From: Azospirillum oryzae | Lineage (GTDB): Bacteria > Pseudomonadota > Alphaproteobacteria > Azospirillales > Azospirillaceae | Assembly: GCF_008364795.1 (NCBI RefSeq) | Contig: NZ_VTTM01000008.1 | Span: forward strand, 1 to 64,000 | Reading direction: 5' to 3' | Length of the DNA stretch: 64,000 nucleotides | Part shown: positions 8,710 through 17,138 of the stretch, one piece after another | How positions within the stretch are numbered: position 1 is the stretch's first letter | Layout: each line of letters opens with the position of its first letter | Notes under the pieces: model-generated | The model's input: only the letters and a program-made list of their open reading frames with translations | Databases searched by the model: none | Told to the model about the DNA's origin: nothing | Position numbers and translations under genes: made by a program

Positions 8710-10536
8710 ATGGATAGCCGCTTCATGGGTCAAGACATCGCGCGCGCCATAGAGCATTACCGGGCCGGTCGCCGCGACGACGCCCTGGCCCTGGCCGAAC
8801 AGGTTCTGCGCGAGGGTCCCGGCGACAGCGGGGCGCTCAACCTTGCCGGCGTCATCCTGTACGAGCTGGGCCGGCTGGACGAGGCGGAGGAGCGGCTGTC
8901 GCGTCTGGTGGCGCTCGACCCCTTCTTCTTCCAGGCGCGCGTCAATCTGGCGGTGGTGCTCCAGGCGAAGGGTGCCCGGATGGACGCCGTCGCCCAGTTC
9001 CGCATGGTCGCGGCGCTGCTGCCGGACCAGCTGGAGGTGCAGGACCGGCTGGGCAGCCTGCTGCATGGTTTGGGCGATCATGACGGGGCGTTGCGCCATC
9101 TGCGCCGCGCCGTCCGGCTCGCCCCCGACGACCCCAACCGCCGGGTGCTGCTGGCGGTGTCGTTGATGTCGAACGGCGCTCATGCCGAGGCCGCCGCGAT
9201 CCTGTCCGATGTGCTGGCGCAGCAGCCCGGCCATGCCGACGCCCGTGGCCATCTGGCCGCGGCCCGGCTGTCGTCCGGCCGGCCGGATCTGGCGGAGGCG
9301 GTGCTGGCGGAAGGCGGTGCCGTGACCGGCGAGGCGGCGAACACCCTGGCCCGCGCCCGGCTCTACCGCCGGATCGCCGAAGAGGCCGGCCGGCCGCAGC
9401 TTCCCCACGGGCTGCTGGTGCGCGCGCCCTTCTCGGTTCTGTCGGGCTACGGCGACTTCGCCCAGCATTTCGTGCGCAGCCTGATGGAACGCGGACAGAC
9501 GCTGCGGCTGGCCGGGCTGATGGGCGAGGAGAGCTGGCGCCCTTCCTTCGCCGACCCGATCCTGCAGGCGGCGGCGCGGCGTCTGGATGCGCCGCTGCGG
9601 CCCCGTCTGGCGCTCAGCGTGCTGACCCCGCCGCTGGTCGAGCCGATTCCCGGCGTGCCGACCGTCAATTACACCATGTTCGAAGGGCCGCGGATTCCGC
9701 CCGTCTTCGCCGCCTGCAGCCGGGCGCATGATCTGGTGATCGTGCCGACCGAATCCTCCCGGCTGGCCTGGGTCGCCTCCGGTCACCCGGAGGACCGCAT
9801 CCGCGTCTGTCCGCCCGGCATCGCCCCCAACCCGGCGGACGCCGGAGCGCGGCCGCTGCCCATCATGGGGCCGCGCGGCCGGGGGGTGATGGACTATCGG
9901 GTCCGTGTGCTCAACATCTCCGACTTCGTCGCGCGCAAGAACCTGGACGGGCTTCTGCGGGTCTGGCTGCGCGCCACCCGCGCCGACGACGACGCGATCC
10001 TGATCCTGAAGGTGGGCAAGGGCGGCTCGTCCCTGATCGGCGAGGTCCGCCGGCTGCTGGAGCAGGGCATGCACGCCACCGGCCGCCGGATGGAGGAGGC
10101 GGCCCCCATCGCGCTGCTCACCGACCGCTACAACGAGCAGGGCATCGCCTGCCTCTACGCCATGGCGACCCATTATTTCAGCCTGTCGCACGGCGAGGGC
10201 TGGGACCTGCCGATCACCCGGGCGGGCTGCCTGGGCGCCGGCCTGATCGCACCCAGGCACAGCGCCTATACCGCTTATCTGAACGACGAGGTCGCCCACC
10301 TGATCCCCTGCACCACCGGTCCGGCGCTGATGCCCTACAGCAGCGCCTACTACCCGGCTTTCCACGGGCTGGACTGGTGGCACCCGGACGAGGATGCGGC
10401 GGCGGAGATCCTGTCCCGTGTCGTCCGCAACCCCGAGGGCGAGCGCCGGGACGCCGCCCGCCACCTTACGGAAACCTTCACCTGGGATGCCGCCGCGTCC
10501 CGGCTGCTGGATGTCCTGGATGGGGTGGGAGGCTAA
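8710..10536 (+). CDS. TPR-containing glycosyltransferase (GT4-like)
   Basis: The protein has 608 residues from the ATG at 8710; the in-frame stretch before it is Pro/Arg repeat DNA and unlikely to be translated, and the ATG at 8725 is an alternative. Residues 10-230 form TPR repeats (QDIARAIEHYRAGRRDDALA). The rest is a GT-B-fold glycosyltransferase: VNYTMFEGPRIPP, VLNISDFVARKNLDGLLRVW and the GT4-type SLSHGEGWDLP, where the Glu would contact the nucleotide sugar. It is paralogous to 56576-58177, sharing RKNLDGLLRVW and SHGEGWDLP. No signal peptide is present, so it should act in the cytosol. The ribosome site is weak. Confidence 0.8.
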   Translation: MDSRFMGQDIARAIEHYRAGRRDDALALAEQVLREGPGDSGALNLAGVILYELGRLDEAEERLSRLVALDPFFFQARVNLAVVLQAKGARMDAVAQFRMVAALLPDQLEVQDRLGSLLHGLGDHDGALRHLRRAVRLAPDDPNRRVLLAVSLMSNGAHAEAAAILSDVLAQQPGHADARGHLAAARLSSGRPDLAEAVLAEGGAVTGEAANTLARARLYRRIAEEAGRPQLPHGLLVRAPFSVLSGYGDFAQHFVRSLMERGQTLRLAGLMGEESWRPSFADPILQAAARRLDAPLRPRLALSVLTPPLVEPIPGVPTVNYTMFEGPRIPPVFAACSRAHDLVIVPTESSRLAWVASGHPEDRIRVCPPGIAPNPADAGARPLPIMGPRGRGVMDYRVRVLNISDFVARKNLDGLLRVWLRATRADDDAILILKVGKGGSSLIGEVRRLLEQGMHATGRRMEEAAPIALLTDRYNEQGIACLYAMATHYFSLSHGEGWDLPITRAGCLGAGLIAPRHSAYTAYLNDEVAHLIPCTTGPALMPYSSAYYPAFHGLDWWHPDEDAAAEILSRVVRNPEGERRDAARHLTETFTWDAAASRLLDVLDGVGG

Positions 10537-10568
10537 TACCAGCGGTCATTGATCATGACCGCTGGTAT
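10536..10568. repeat. Perfect 14-bp inverted repeat between convergent genes
   Basis: The arms ataccagcggtcat (10536-10549) and atgaccgctggtat (10555-10568) pair perfectly around tgatc. It begins on the last base of the stop codon of the glycosyltransferase gene. No T-run follows, so it is not a classical terminator; it may block transcription from both sides or be a dispersed intergenic repeat. Confidence 0.8.
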
Positions 10569-10606
10569 CCGCGCCGACTGGCGCGGCGGCGGCACATGCC
10601 GCCGAA

Positions 10607-10638
10607 GCTTTTGATCCTGACAGGTCAGGATCAAAAGC
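10607..10638. repeat. Perfect 15-bp inverted repeat overlapping a stop codon
   Basis: The arms gcttttgatcctgac (10607-10621) and gtcaggatcaaaagc (10624-10638) leave only two bases between them. It contains the stop codon of the minus-strand formyltransferase gene. Together with the hairpin at 10536-10568 it fills the space between two convergent genes. Confidence 0.8.
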
Positions 10639-11317
10639 CGTTTGTATAATTGTCCTCCAGCGCGAAGCGGCGGCCGTGCAGGGTCAGATGAGGGCGGATG
10701 CCCTCGTGCCGGACGCTGCGCAGCGCCCGGATGCGGCGCTCCATCTCCTCGCTCCCGATGTCCGGCGGCAGGGCGCGCAACGCATCCAGCGCCTTGCGCG
10801 TGCAGCGCCTGCTCTGGTCCCAGGCCAGACCTGTACGGGGCAGCGGCGTGCCGGTCAGCGCCAGCTGCGGCGCCAGCATCACGAACAGCTGGATCAGTGC
10901 CGTATAGGTCCGGTCGATCAGCCAGTCCGCATCCGGCAGTTCCGGCAGCGGGAAGGACAAAGCGCCGACGATGGGTCCGGCGTCCACCCGTTCCGTCATC
11001 TCGTGCGCGGTGACGCCATACTGCGCCGCCCCGTCATACAGCGCGAAGGCGAAGGGATGCCGGCCCGGATAGCCGGGCGGGCCGGGGTGGAAGTTGTAGG
11101 AGGGACCCGGAATCCGCTGCAGCAGGGCCGCCGGCACGATGCTGTTGGTCCGGAAGGCGACGATGCGGTCGACTCCTCCGGTTTCGGCCACCGCCCGCTC
11201 CAGCCCTGCCGCGTCGGCCGCCGTGACCACCACCAGATCCCGGTTGGCGGTGGCGAGGATGGCGCCGAGGTGGCGGGCATCTTCCTGCGGGCACAGCAGG
11301 GCCAGGGTGGCGGGCAT
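10631..11317 (-). CDS. Formyltransferase-domain protein (sugar N-formyltransferase-like)
   Basis: This 228-residue protein resembles the catalytic domain of N10-formyl-THF-dependent formyltransferases. The visible catalytic set is the Asn in TNSIVPAALL (about residue 74), NFHPGPPGYPGRHPF with the catalytic His, and VTAHEMTERVDAGPIV with the catalytic Asp. It lacks a tRNA-binding C-terminal domain, so it is not methionyl-tRNA formyltransferase. The best guess is N-formylation of an amino sugar on a nucleotide or glycan. No sugar aminotransferase is visible in the window, so its substrate must come from elsewhere. The ATG at 11317 lies 25 bases downstream of the glycosyltransferase stop on the same strand. 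Confidence 0.7.
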   Translation of the reverse strand: MPATLALLCPQEDARHLGAILATANRDLVVVTAADAAGLERAVAETGGVDRIVAFRTNSIVPAALLQRIPGPSYNFHPGPPGYPGRHPFAFALYDGAAQYGVTAHEMTERVDAGPIVGALSFPLPELPDADWLIDRTYTALIQLFVMLAPQLALTGTPLPRTGLAWDQSRRCTRKALDALRALPPDIGSEEMERRIRALRSVRHEGIRPHLTLHGRRFALEDNYTNGF

Positions 11318-11342
11318 GCGGCGGGGCTCTTCGTCGGATGCC

Positions 11343-12539
11343 TTACCGGGCGGCGGCGTCCTGGGTGGCATCGACGAACGCCTCGGCGAAGGCACGCCAG
11401 GTGCGCTCGGTGCGGATGAAGGCCTTGGCGCGGGCGGCACGGGCCTTGGCGGCGGCGCGGTCGGTATAGAGGCGCTCCAGCGCTTCCACCAGTTCGTCGA
11501 CCGAGGATTCGCCCCAGCCGAAGCGGCTGCCGTCGCGGTCGGCGACCGGAACCTGCCGGTCCAGCGTCAGGCACAGGTCATCGCCCTGGGTCGGGCTCTT
11601 CAGCAGGTCGCGGTGGCCGGTGTTGTTGGACAGCACCACCGGAACGCCGCAGGCCATCGCCTCCATGGCGACGAGGTTGGTCGCCCCCTCGCAGCGGTTG
11701 GGGAAGACGGCGGCATGGCAGTCGGCCAGGATCCCCGCGATCTGGTGGCGGCCAAGGAAGCCCAGGTCGACGAAGCCCTCCTCGTCGGCGCCGTTCTCCA
11801 GCGCCCAGGTCTTCACGTCGACCATGTTGTTGGGCAGGACCCGCGGGGGCTTCGGCGCCAGGGGCGATTCCGCCATGGTCATGCCGACCTCCGGCCAGGC
11901 GTTCTGCCAGGCGGTGACGAGCAGCGCGTCGGGATGGCGCTGACGGAAGGCGCGGAAGGCGGCCAGCACGATGTCCTGACCCTTGCGGAACTCCAGCTTG
12001 CCGCCGGAGAAAATGACGAAGCGGTCGCCGAACCGGCCGCTCGGCTCCGTCTCCACCATCTCGGTCGGGTCGATGCCCTGGAAGGCGAGGCCGACATTGT
12101 CGAAGCCCCAGATCTCCAGAAGCTGCCTGTTGTAGGTCGAATGCACGACGATGCGGTCGTACTGGCGGGCGCGGGCCATCACCTCGGGCGTGAAGCGGGT
12201 TTCCTCATAGGCGATGACGCCGATGTTGCGCCGGCCGCGGAAGCGCCCCGACGGGCCGCCGGCGGTGAAGCCGTTGCCCAGCGCGTGCAGGACGTCGAAC
12301 TCCTTCAGCAGCAGCATGTGGCCCTTGGCATTGTCGGCCATGGCGGCGACCTGCTGGTAGGGACCCTCCAACGATTGCAGCTTGGCGCGGTTCTCCGGAC
12401 GCAGGGTCCCCATCAAAGGCTTTTCAAGCAGCAGCGGCGGCCGGCCCATGTCGGCGAGGTAGAGGGCGGTGTGGACACCCACCAGTCCCCAGCCGTGGAC
12501 CTCCGTGAGCTGCCAGGTGAAAGCCAAGTTCGGAATCAT
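11343..12539 (-). CDS. Glycosyltransferase family 4
   Basis: The protein has 398 residues and starts at ATG 12539 (MIPNLAFTW). GT-B-fold features are GGKLEFRKGQDIVLAAFRAF in the linker to the C-terminal domain, FVDLGFLGRHQIAGILADC, and the GT4 donor motif NRCEGATNLVAMEAMACGVPVV, with Glu contacting the sugar nucleotide. The N-terminal HGWGLVGVHTALYLADMG is the acceptor-side loop. There is no membrane segment. It sits between the GT41 gene upstream (99 bases away) and the formyltransferase gene downstream (25 bases), all on the minus strand and probably one transcript. The sugar specificity cannot be read. Confidence 0.88.
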   Translation of the reverse strand: MIPNLAFTWQLTEVHGWGLVGVHTALYLADMGRPPLLLEKPLMGTLRPENRAKLQSLEGPYQQVAAMADNAKGHMLLLKEFDVLHALGNGFTAGGPSGRFRGRRNIGVIAYEETRFTPEVMARARQYDRIVVHSTYNRQLLEIWGFDNVGLAFQGIDPTEMVETEPSGRFGDRFVIFSGGKLEFRKGQDIVLAAFRAFRQRHPDALLVTAWQNAWPEVGMTMAESPLAPKPPRVLPNNMVDVKTWALENGADEEGFVDLGFLGRHQIAGILADCHAAVFPNRCEGATNLVAMEAMACGVPVVLSNNTGHRDLLKSPTQGDDLCLTLDRQVPVADRDGSRFGWGESSVDELVEALERLYTDRAAAKARAARAKAFIRTERTWRAFAEAFVDATQDAAAR

Positions 12540-12637
12540 GATGGGAAACCCTGTTCTGGCCGCCCGCATCGGCGGTCCCTGTCGGCAAGCGCCGGGACGG
12601 CTGCCGGGCGGACGATCCCGTGCCGGGCCGGCGCTTG

Positions 12638-14608
12638 TCAAGTCGAGGACTGCGAGGCTCCGCGTGCCACCCAGTCGCGCCACATCGCGCGGTAGGCTGT
12701 CTCGACCCCCCGGGCGAAGCCCTTGTAGTCGGTCAGCGGGGCGGCGTTCAGCCGGTCGCGCATGGTCCGGCGCAGCCCGCTCAAGCGCTCCGGGTCCCCG
12801 GCGAGCGCCACCGCGGTGGCGATGTAGCCCGCCTCGTCGGATGCCACCAGCTCGCTCAACCCGCAATGGGTCAGCAGGCTGGCGCCGACGCGGGCGACAT
12901 GGCTGGCACCCGTCACCGTCACCACCGGCACGCCCATCCACAGCGCCTCGCAGGTGGTGGTGGTGCCGTTGTAGGGGAAGGGATCAAGGCCGATGTCGAT
13001 GCGGTCGTAGGCGCGCAGATGCCCATCGGCGGCGTCGATGCGGGCCAGCAGCTCGACGCGGCCGGCATCGATCCCGAACTGGACGAAGGTGTTCAGGTAG
13101 CGCCGGCGCGTTTCCTCGTCGCCCATCTGGGCGCTCTTGACGATCAGGCGGGAGTTCGGGACCCGCTTCAGGATCTCCGACCAGACCCGCACCACATCCC
13201 CCGTCACCTTGGAGGTGTTGTTGAAGGACCCGAAGGTGACATGGCCGTTGGCGAGCAGAGGCGGTTCGGCCGGCGGGGCGACGTCCACCGGCGGGCGGTA
13301 ACTGTGGAAGCCGTGCGGCAGCCGGACGATGCGCTCGGCGCTCAGCCGGTCGGCCTCGCCCGGCGGTTCGGCGACGGCGTCGCTGAAGCGCCAGTCGATG
13401 GCGCGCATGCCGGTGGTGTCGGGATAGCCCAGCCACGTCGCCTGGACCGGCGCCGGCTTGCGGGCGAACAGGGTCAGCCGGTTGTTGGCGGTGTGGCCGG
13501 TCAGATCGACCAGGATGTCGATGCCGTCCTGCTCGATCAGCGCGGCGGCGCGGGCGTCGTCCACCCCGACCAGCGACCGCCAGCCCTCGGCCAGCCCCTT
13601 CAGCCGTTCGGTGACCACATCCGACCTTGCGGCGGCATGGTAGCAGAACACCTCGAACTGCTTGCGGTCATGCTCGCGGATCAGCGGCTCGGCGAAGAAG
13701 GCGACGGAATGGGCGCAGAAATCGGGCGAGACGTAGCCGACGCGCAGGCGGCGTTCGGGATCGCGCGGGTTGGCGTGGCGCTTGCCGGCGGGCAGCAGCG
13801 GATCGGCATGGCGCTGCGCCCACGCCACATGCGCCTTGAAGATGGTCTGGGGTGGGACGGCCGGGGTGTAGTGCAGGGCCAGCAGCAGGTTGGAATGCAT
13901 CAGGGCGTGGGTGGGGTGCGCCTCCAGCCCTTTTTGGAAGACGCCGATCGCCTCCTCGATGCGCCCCATCTCCTTCAGCGTCTCGCCCAGATTGTTCCAG
14001 GCCTCGGCCGACTTCGGATCGGCCTTCAGCGCGGCGACGAAGCACTCCACGGCCCGGGCCAGTTCGACCGCTCCCTTGTGCAGATCGCCCAGGTTGCACA
14101 GCGCGGCCGCCATGTCCGGCTTCAGGCGCAGCGCCTCGCCATAGGCGGCGCGTGCGCCCTCGCGGTCGCCGCGGTTGCGCAGGATGTTGGCGAGGTTGAA
14201 ATGGGCCTCGGCATAGTCGGGCTTCAGCCGGATGGCGGTGCGCAGCGCCTCTTCCGCCTCCGCAGACCGGCCCATGTCCAGCAGCAGGCAGCCGTGGTTG
14301 CTGTGGACGAACGGATCGGCGGCGTTGCGGGCGAGCGCCCGGCGGTAGCAGCCCAGCGCCTCCTCCCAGTCGCCGCGGGCGCGCAGGATGATGGCGAGGT
14401 TGTTGTTGGCGTTGGGGTGGCCCGGATCGGCGGCCAGCACGGCGCGGTATCCGGCCTCCGCCTCGGCGGTCCGGCCTTCCCGGTGCAGGGTCAGCGCACG
14501 GGCGAAGCCGGCGTCCGCTGCCGCTGCGGCCGGCGCCGCATGTCGCAGGGAGGGGGCCGGAGAGGCCGGGTGTCTGGCCTTGGCCTGCTTGCGTGAAGGC
14601 TTTTTCAT
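12638..14608 (-). CDS. TPR-GT41 protein (O-GlcNAc transferase / SPINDLY-like), first copy
   Basis: This 656-residue protein has about seven TPR repeats over residues 30-270 (AEAGYRAVLAADPGHPNANN, WEEALGCYRRALARNAAD and others) followed by a GT41 catalytic domain. Recognisable GT41 elements are LRVGYVSPDFCAHSVAFF with the catalytic-region His, DLTGHTANNRL, APVQATWLGYPDTTGM, TFGSFNNTSKVTGDVV and DPFPYNGTTTTCEALWMG. The family transfers GlcNAc (OGT) or fucose (plant SPINDLY) to Ser/Thr of proteins. Here it lies in a GDP-6-deoxyhexose locus, so a GDP-fucose donor is possible but unproved. The first 35 residues are Lys/Ala-rich and disordered. Two more GT41 genes lie at 46674-48659 and 51936-53645. 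Confidence 0.85.
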   Translation of the reverse strand: MKKPSRKQAKARHPASPAPSLRHAAPAAAAADAGFARALTLHREGRTAEAEAGYRAVLAADPGHPNANNNLAIILRARGDWEEALGCYRRALARNAADPFVHSNHGCLLLDMGRSAEAEEALRTAIRLKPDYAEAHFNLANILRNRGDREGARAAYGEALRLKPDMAAALCNLGDLHKGAVELARAVECFVAALKADPKSAEAWNNLGETLKEMGRIEEAIGVFQKGLEAHPTHALMHSNLLLALHYTPAVPPQTIFKAHVAWAQRHADPLLPAGKRHANPRDPERRLRVGYVSPDFCAHSVAFFAEPLIREHDRKQFEVFCYHAAARSDVVTERLKGLAEGWRSLVGVDDARAAALIEQDGIDILVDLTGHTANNRLTLFARKPAPVQATWLGYPDTTGMRAIDWRFSDAVAEPPGEADRLSAERIVRLPHGFHSYRPPVDVAPPAEPPLLANGHVTFGSFNNTSKVTGDVVRVWSEILKRVPNSRLIVKSAQMGDEETRRRYLNTFVQFGIDAGRVELLARIDAADGHLRAYDRIDIGLDPFPYNGTTTTCEALWMGVPVVTVTGASHVARVGASLLTHCGLSELVASDEAGYIATAVALAGDPERLSGLRRTMRDRLNAAPLTDYKGFARGVETAYRAMWRDWVARGASQSST

Positions 14609-14969
14609 CGGGCTGACCGCCTGGCGTTAGATCTCTGTCGGCAAAGAACCGTCCTTGCTGGTCGATAGCAATGACCATGCGATATCCGCAAGCGGCATCT
14701 CATCCCTGGACGGATGTGCCGCAATGGACACATCGGACGGAGACATATGATGGATGGCGGATGCCCCCTGGGACAGATGGCTTGCTGCTGTTGGGCCTCT
14801 TCTGCTATTCCAGCGGAATCGCGTGGTTATGCATCGTCCGCAAGTGGCGGACGCACGCGCTTCGTCGCGCCCCGGGGCCAAGGAGCGCATGGTCGATCGA
14901 GACCGGGTGATCGAACGGTATGAAGACCTTGCTTTCGCGGCGTGTTTCACATTTTTCACGGCGGTTCCC
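14609..14969. other. Divergent intergenic region (361 bp)
   Basis: This region lies between the GT41 gene (minus) and the type I secretion operon (plus). It must carry promoters in both directions. AAGGAG at 14880-14885 precedes an in-frame ATG at 14889, so part of the region may instead be translated as an N-terminal extension of the exporter. No separate gene is convincing. Confidence 0.45.
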
Positions 14970-17126
14970 ATGACCCTTGCTGCGGAAGTCCCCTGCGCTC
15001 ACACCGGGCTGCATTCCCTGGCCGCCGTCGCGCGCCAGCGTGGTCTCGACGTTTCAGCCGAGCGGCTTCAGCACAGCAACGTCATCGGGAACGAGGAACT
15101 GGACACCGCCCGCCTCCTGCGCGTTGCTAAGTCGATCGGCCTGAAGGCCGAAGCGACGACGCTGGACTGGGAGGATCTGGGCAAGCTCCACGACGCCTTC
15201 CCTGCCATCCTGCGCCTGCGCAACGGCAATTCGATGGTGGTGCTCGGCTTCGGCAAGCAGGGCGACACCGACGTCGCCATCCTGCAGGATCCGCTGGCCG
15301 GGCAGGAGGTCATCCTGCCGGTCGACCGCATCCGGTTGAGCCAGGCCTGGGCCGGCGAGATCGTGCTGCTGAAGCGGGATTACGGCCTGGCCGACACCGA
15401 GCAGCCCTTCGGCCTGAAGTGGTTCCTGGTGGAGATCCTGCGCCATCGCCGCATCTTCCGCGACATCGGCATCGCGGCGATCCTGATGAGCCTGTTCGCG
15501 CTTGCCGTGCCGATCTTCTTCCAGCTGGTGGTCGACCGTGTGCTGGTCCACCGCAGCTTGGGCACGCTCAGCGTGCTGATGATCGGCATGGTCGGCGTCA
15601 TCCTGTTCGAGACCGCCTTCTCCTACCTGCGCCAGTACCTGATGCTCTACGCGACGAAGAAGATCGACGCGAAGATGAACGTTCAGGTTTTCAACAAGCT
15701 CGTCGGCCTGCCGATGCATTATTTCGAGCGGGTGTCGTCGGGCGAGATCGTCAAGAACGTCCAGCAGGCGGAGCGCATCCGCAACTTCCTGACCGGCCAG
15801 CTCTTCATGACGCTGATCGACATGGTCTCGCTGGTGATCTTCCTGCCGATCATGTTCATGTACAGCGTGCCGCTGACCTTCCTGGTCCTGGTCTTCGCCG
15901 TGCTGATGGCGATCAACATCGGCATCATGATCCCGCTGATCAAAGGCCGGTTGAAGGACCTCTATCAGGCGGAAATCCGCCAGCAGTCCTTCCTGATCGA
16001 AAACATCCATGGCATGCGGACCGTGAAGTCGCTGGCGCTCGATGCCCGCCAGAAGCAGGAGTGGGACCACCGCGTCGCCCGCGCCGCCGAACAGCGCTTC
16101 GACGTCGGCCGCATCATGATCATCGGCCAGACGGTCGCCATGCCGCTCAACCAGCTGATGATGGCCTGCCTGCTGGGCCTGGGCACCTATCTGGCGCTGA
16201 ACGGCGATCTGATGATGGGCGCGCTGATCGCCTTCTACCTCCTGGCCGGCCGCGTCACCCAGCCGCTGCTGCAGATGGCGCAGCTGGTGCAGCAGTTCCA
16301 GGAAGTGTCGATCTCGGTCCAGATGCTGGGCTCGATCATGAACCATCCGCCGGAGGAAGGGCGCACCGGCCGCGGCCTGCGGACACCGCTGCGCGGCACG
16401 GTGGAGTTCCAGGACGTGCGCTTCCGCTATGCCGCCTCGGCCCCGCCGGCGCTCGACGGCGTCTCCTTCACCGCGGCCGAAGGCATCATCCTCGGTGTCA
16501 TGGGCCGCAGCGGTTCGGGCAAGACCACGGTGACCCGGCTGCTGCAGGGTCTGCACCGGGCGCAGGAAGGGCTGATCCGCATCGACGGCCACGACCTGCG
16601 CGAATACGATCTCGACCACCTGCGCGCTTCGATCGGCGTGGTGCTGCAGGACAATTTCCTGTTCACCGGCACCATCCGCGAGAACGTCTCTGCCGCGAAG
16701 CCGGGAGCGACGACCGAAGAGATCCTGAAGGTCATCCATCTGGCCGGCGCCGACGAGTTCGTGGAGCGGCTGCCCAAGGGCCTGGACACGATGCTGGAGG
16801 AAGGCTCGTCCAACCTGTCCGGCGGTCAGCGCCAGCGTCTGGCCATCGCCCGCGCCCTGCTGACCAATCCGAAGATCCTGATCATGGACGAGGCGACCTC
16901 GGCGCTCGACGCCGAGAGCGAGGCGATCGTCCAGGCGAACCTGATGAACATCGCGCGCGGCCGTACCGTGATCATCATCTCGCACCGCCTGTCGTCGCTG
17001 GTGCCGTCCGATACCATCCTGGTGATGGACCGCGGCAAGGTGGTCGACAGCGGCAAGCACGATGAACTGCTGGAGCGTTGCGACATCTACCAGCATCTCT
17101 GGCACCAGCAGAACCGGCACATCTAG
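14970..17126 (+). CDS. Type I secretion ABC exporter (HlyB/PrtD-type)
   Basis: This inner-membrane ABC exporter has 718 residues. Residues 1-135 are a C39-like domain that lacks the catalytic Cys (HTGLHSLAAVARQRG), as in HlyB, where it binds unfolded RTX substrate instead of cutting it. Residues about 150-430 hold the transmembrane segments (IAAILMSLFALAVPIFFQLV and others). The ATPase has Walker A GRSGSGKTT near 512, LSGGQRQR near 616, Walker B ILIMDEATSALD near 636 and the H-loop ISHR. I chose ATG 14970 because it matches the family N-terminus; ATG 14889 with a close AAGGAG is an alternative adding 27 residues. It is the first gene of a three-gene operon. Confidence 0.93.
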   Translation: MTLAAEVPCAHTGLHSLAAVARQRGLDVSAERLQHSNVIGNEELDTARLLRVAKSIGLKAEATTLDWEDLGKLHDAFPAILRLRNGNSMVVLGFGKQGDTDVAILQDPLAGQEVILPVDRIRLSQAWAGEIVLLKRDYGLADTEQPFGLKWFLVEILRHRRIFRDIGIAAILMSLFALAVPIFFQLVVDRVLVHRSLGTLSVLMIGMVGVILFETAFSYLRQYLMLYATKKIDAKMNVQVFNKLVGLPMHYFERVSSGEIVKNVQQAERIRNFLTGQLFMTLIDMVSLVIFLPIMFMYSVPLTFLVLVFAVLMAINIGIMIPLIKGRLKDLYQAEIRQQSFLIENIHGMRTVKSLALDARQKQEWDHRVARAAEQRFDVGRIMIIGQTVAMPLNQLMMACLLGLGTYLALNGDLMMGALIAFYLLAGRVTQPLLQMAQLVQQFQEVSISVQMLGSIMNHPPEEGRTGRGLRTPLRGTVEFQDVRFRYAASAPPALDGVSFTAAEGIILGVMGRSGSGKTTVTRLLQGLHRAQEGLIRIDGHDLREYDLDHLRASIGVVLQDNFLFTGTIRENVSAAKPGATTEEILKVIHLAGADEFVERLPKGLDTMLEEGSSNLSGGQRQRLAIARALLTNPKILIMDEATSALDAESEAIVQANLMNIARGRTVIIISHRLSSLVPSDTILVMDRGKVVDSGKHDELLERCDIYQHLWHQQNRHI

Positions 17127-17138
17127 GAGCGCGCGCCC

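Noticed and set aside
10536..10638. The two hairpins as Rho-independent terminators
   Set aside because: The stems are perfect, but no T-run follows either one on either strand.
14754..14969. N-terminal extension of the ABC exporter
   Set aside because: The family start lies at about 14970; the upstream frame encodes no C39-like or membrane sequence. The ATG at 14889 remains possible and is noted as an alternative.
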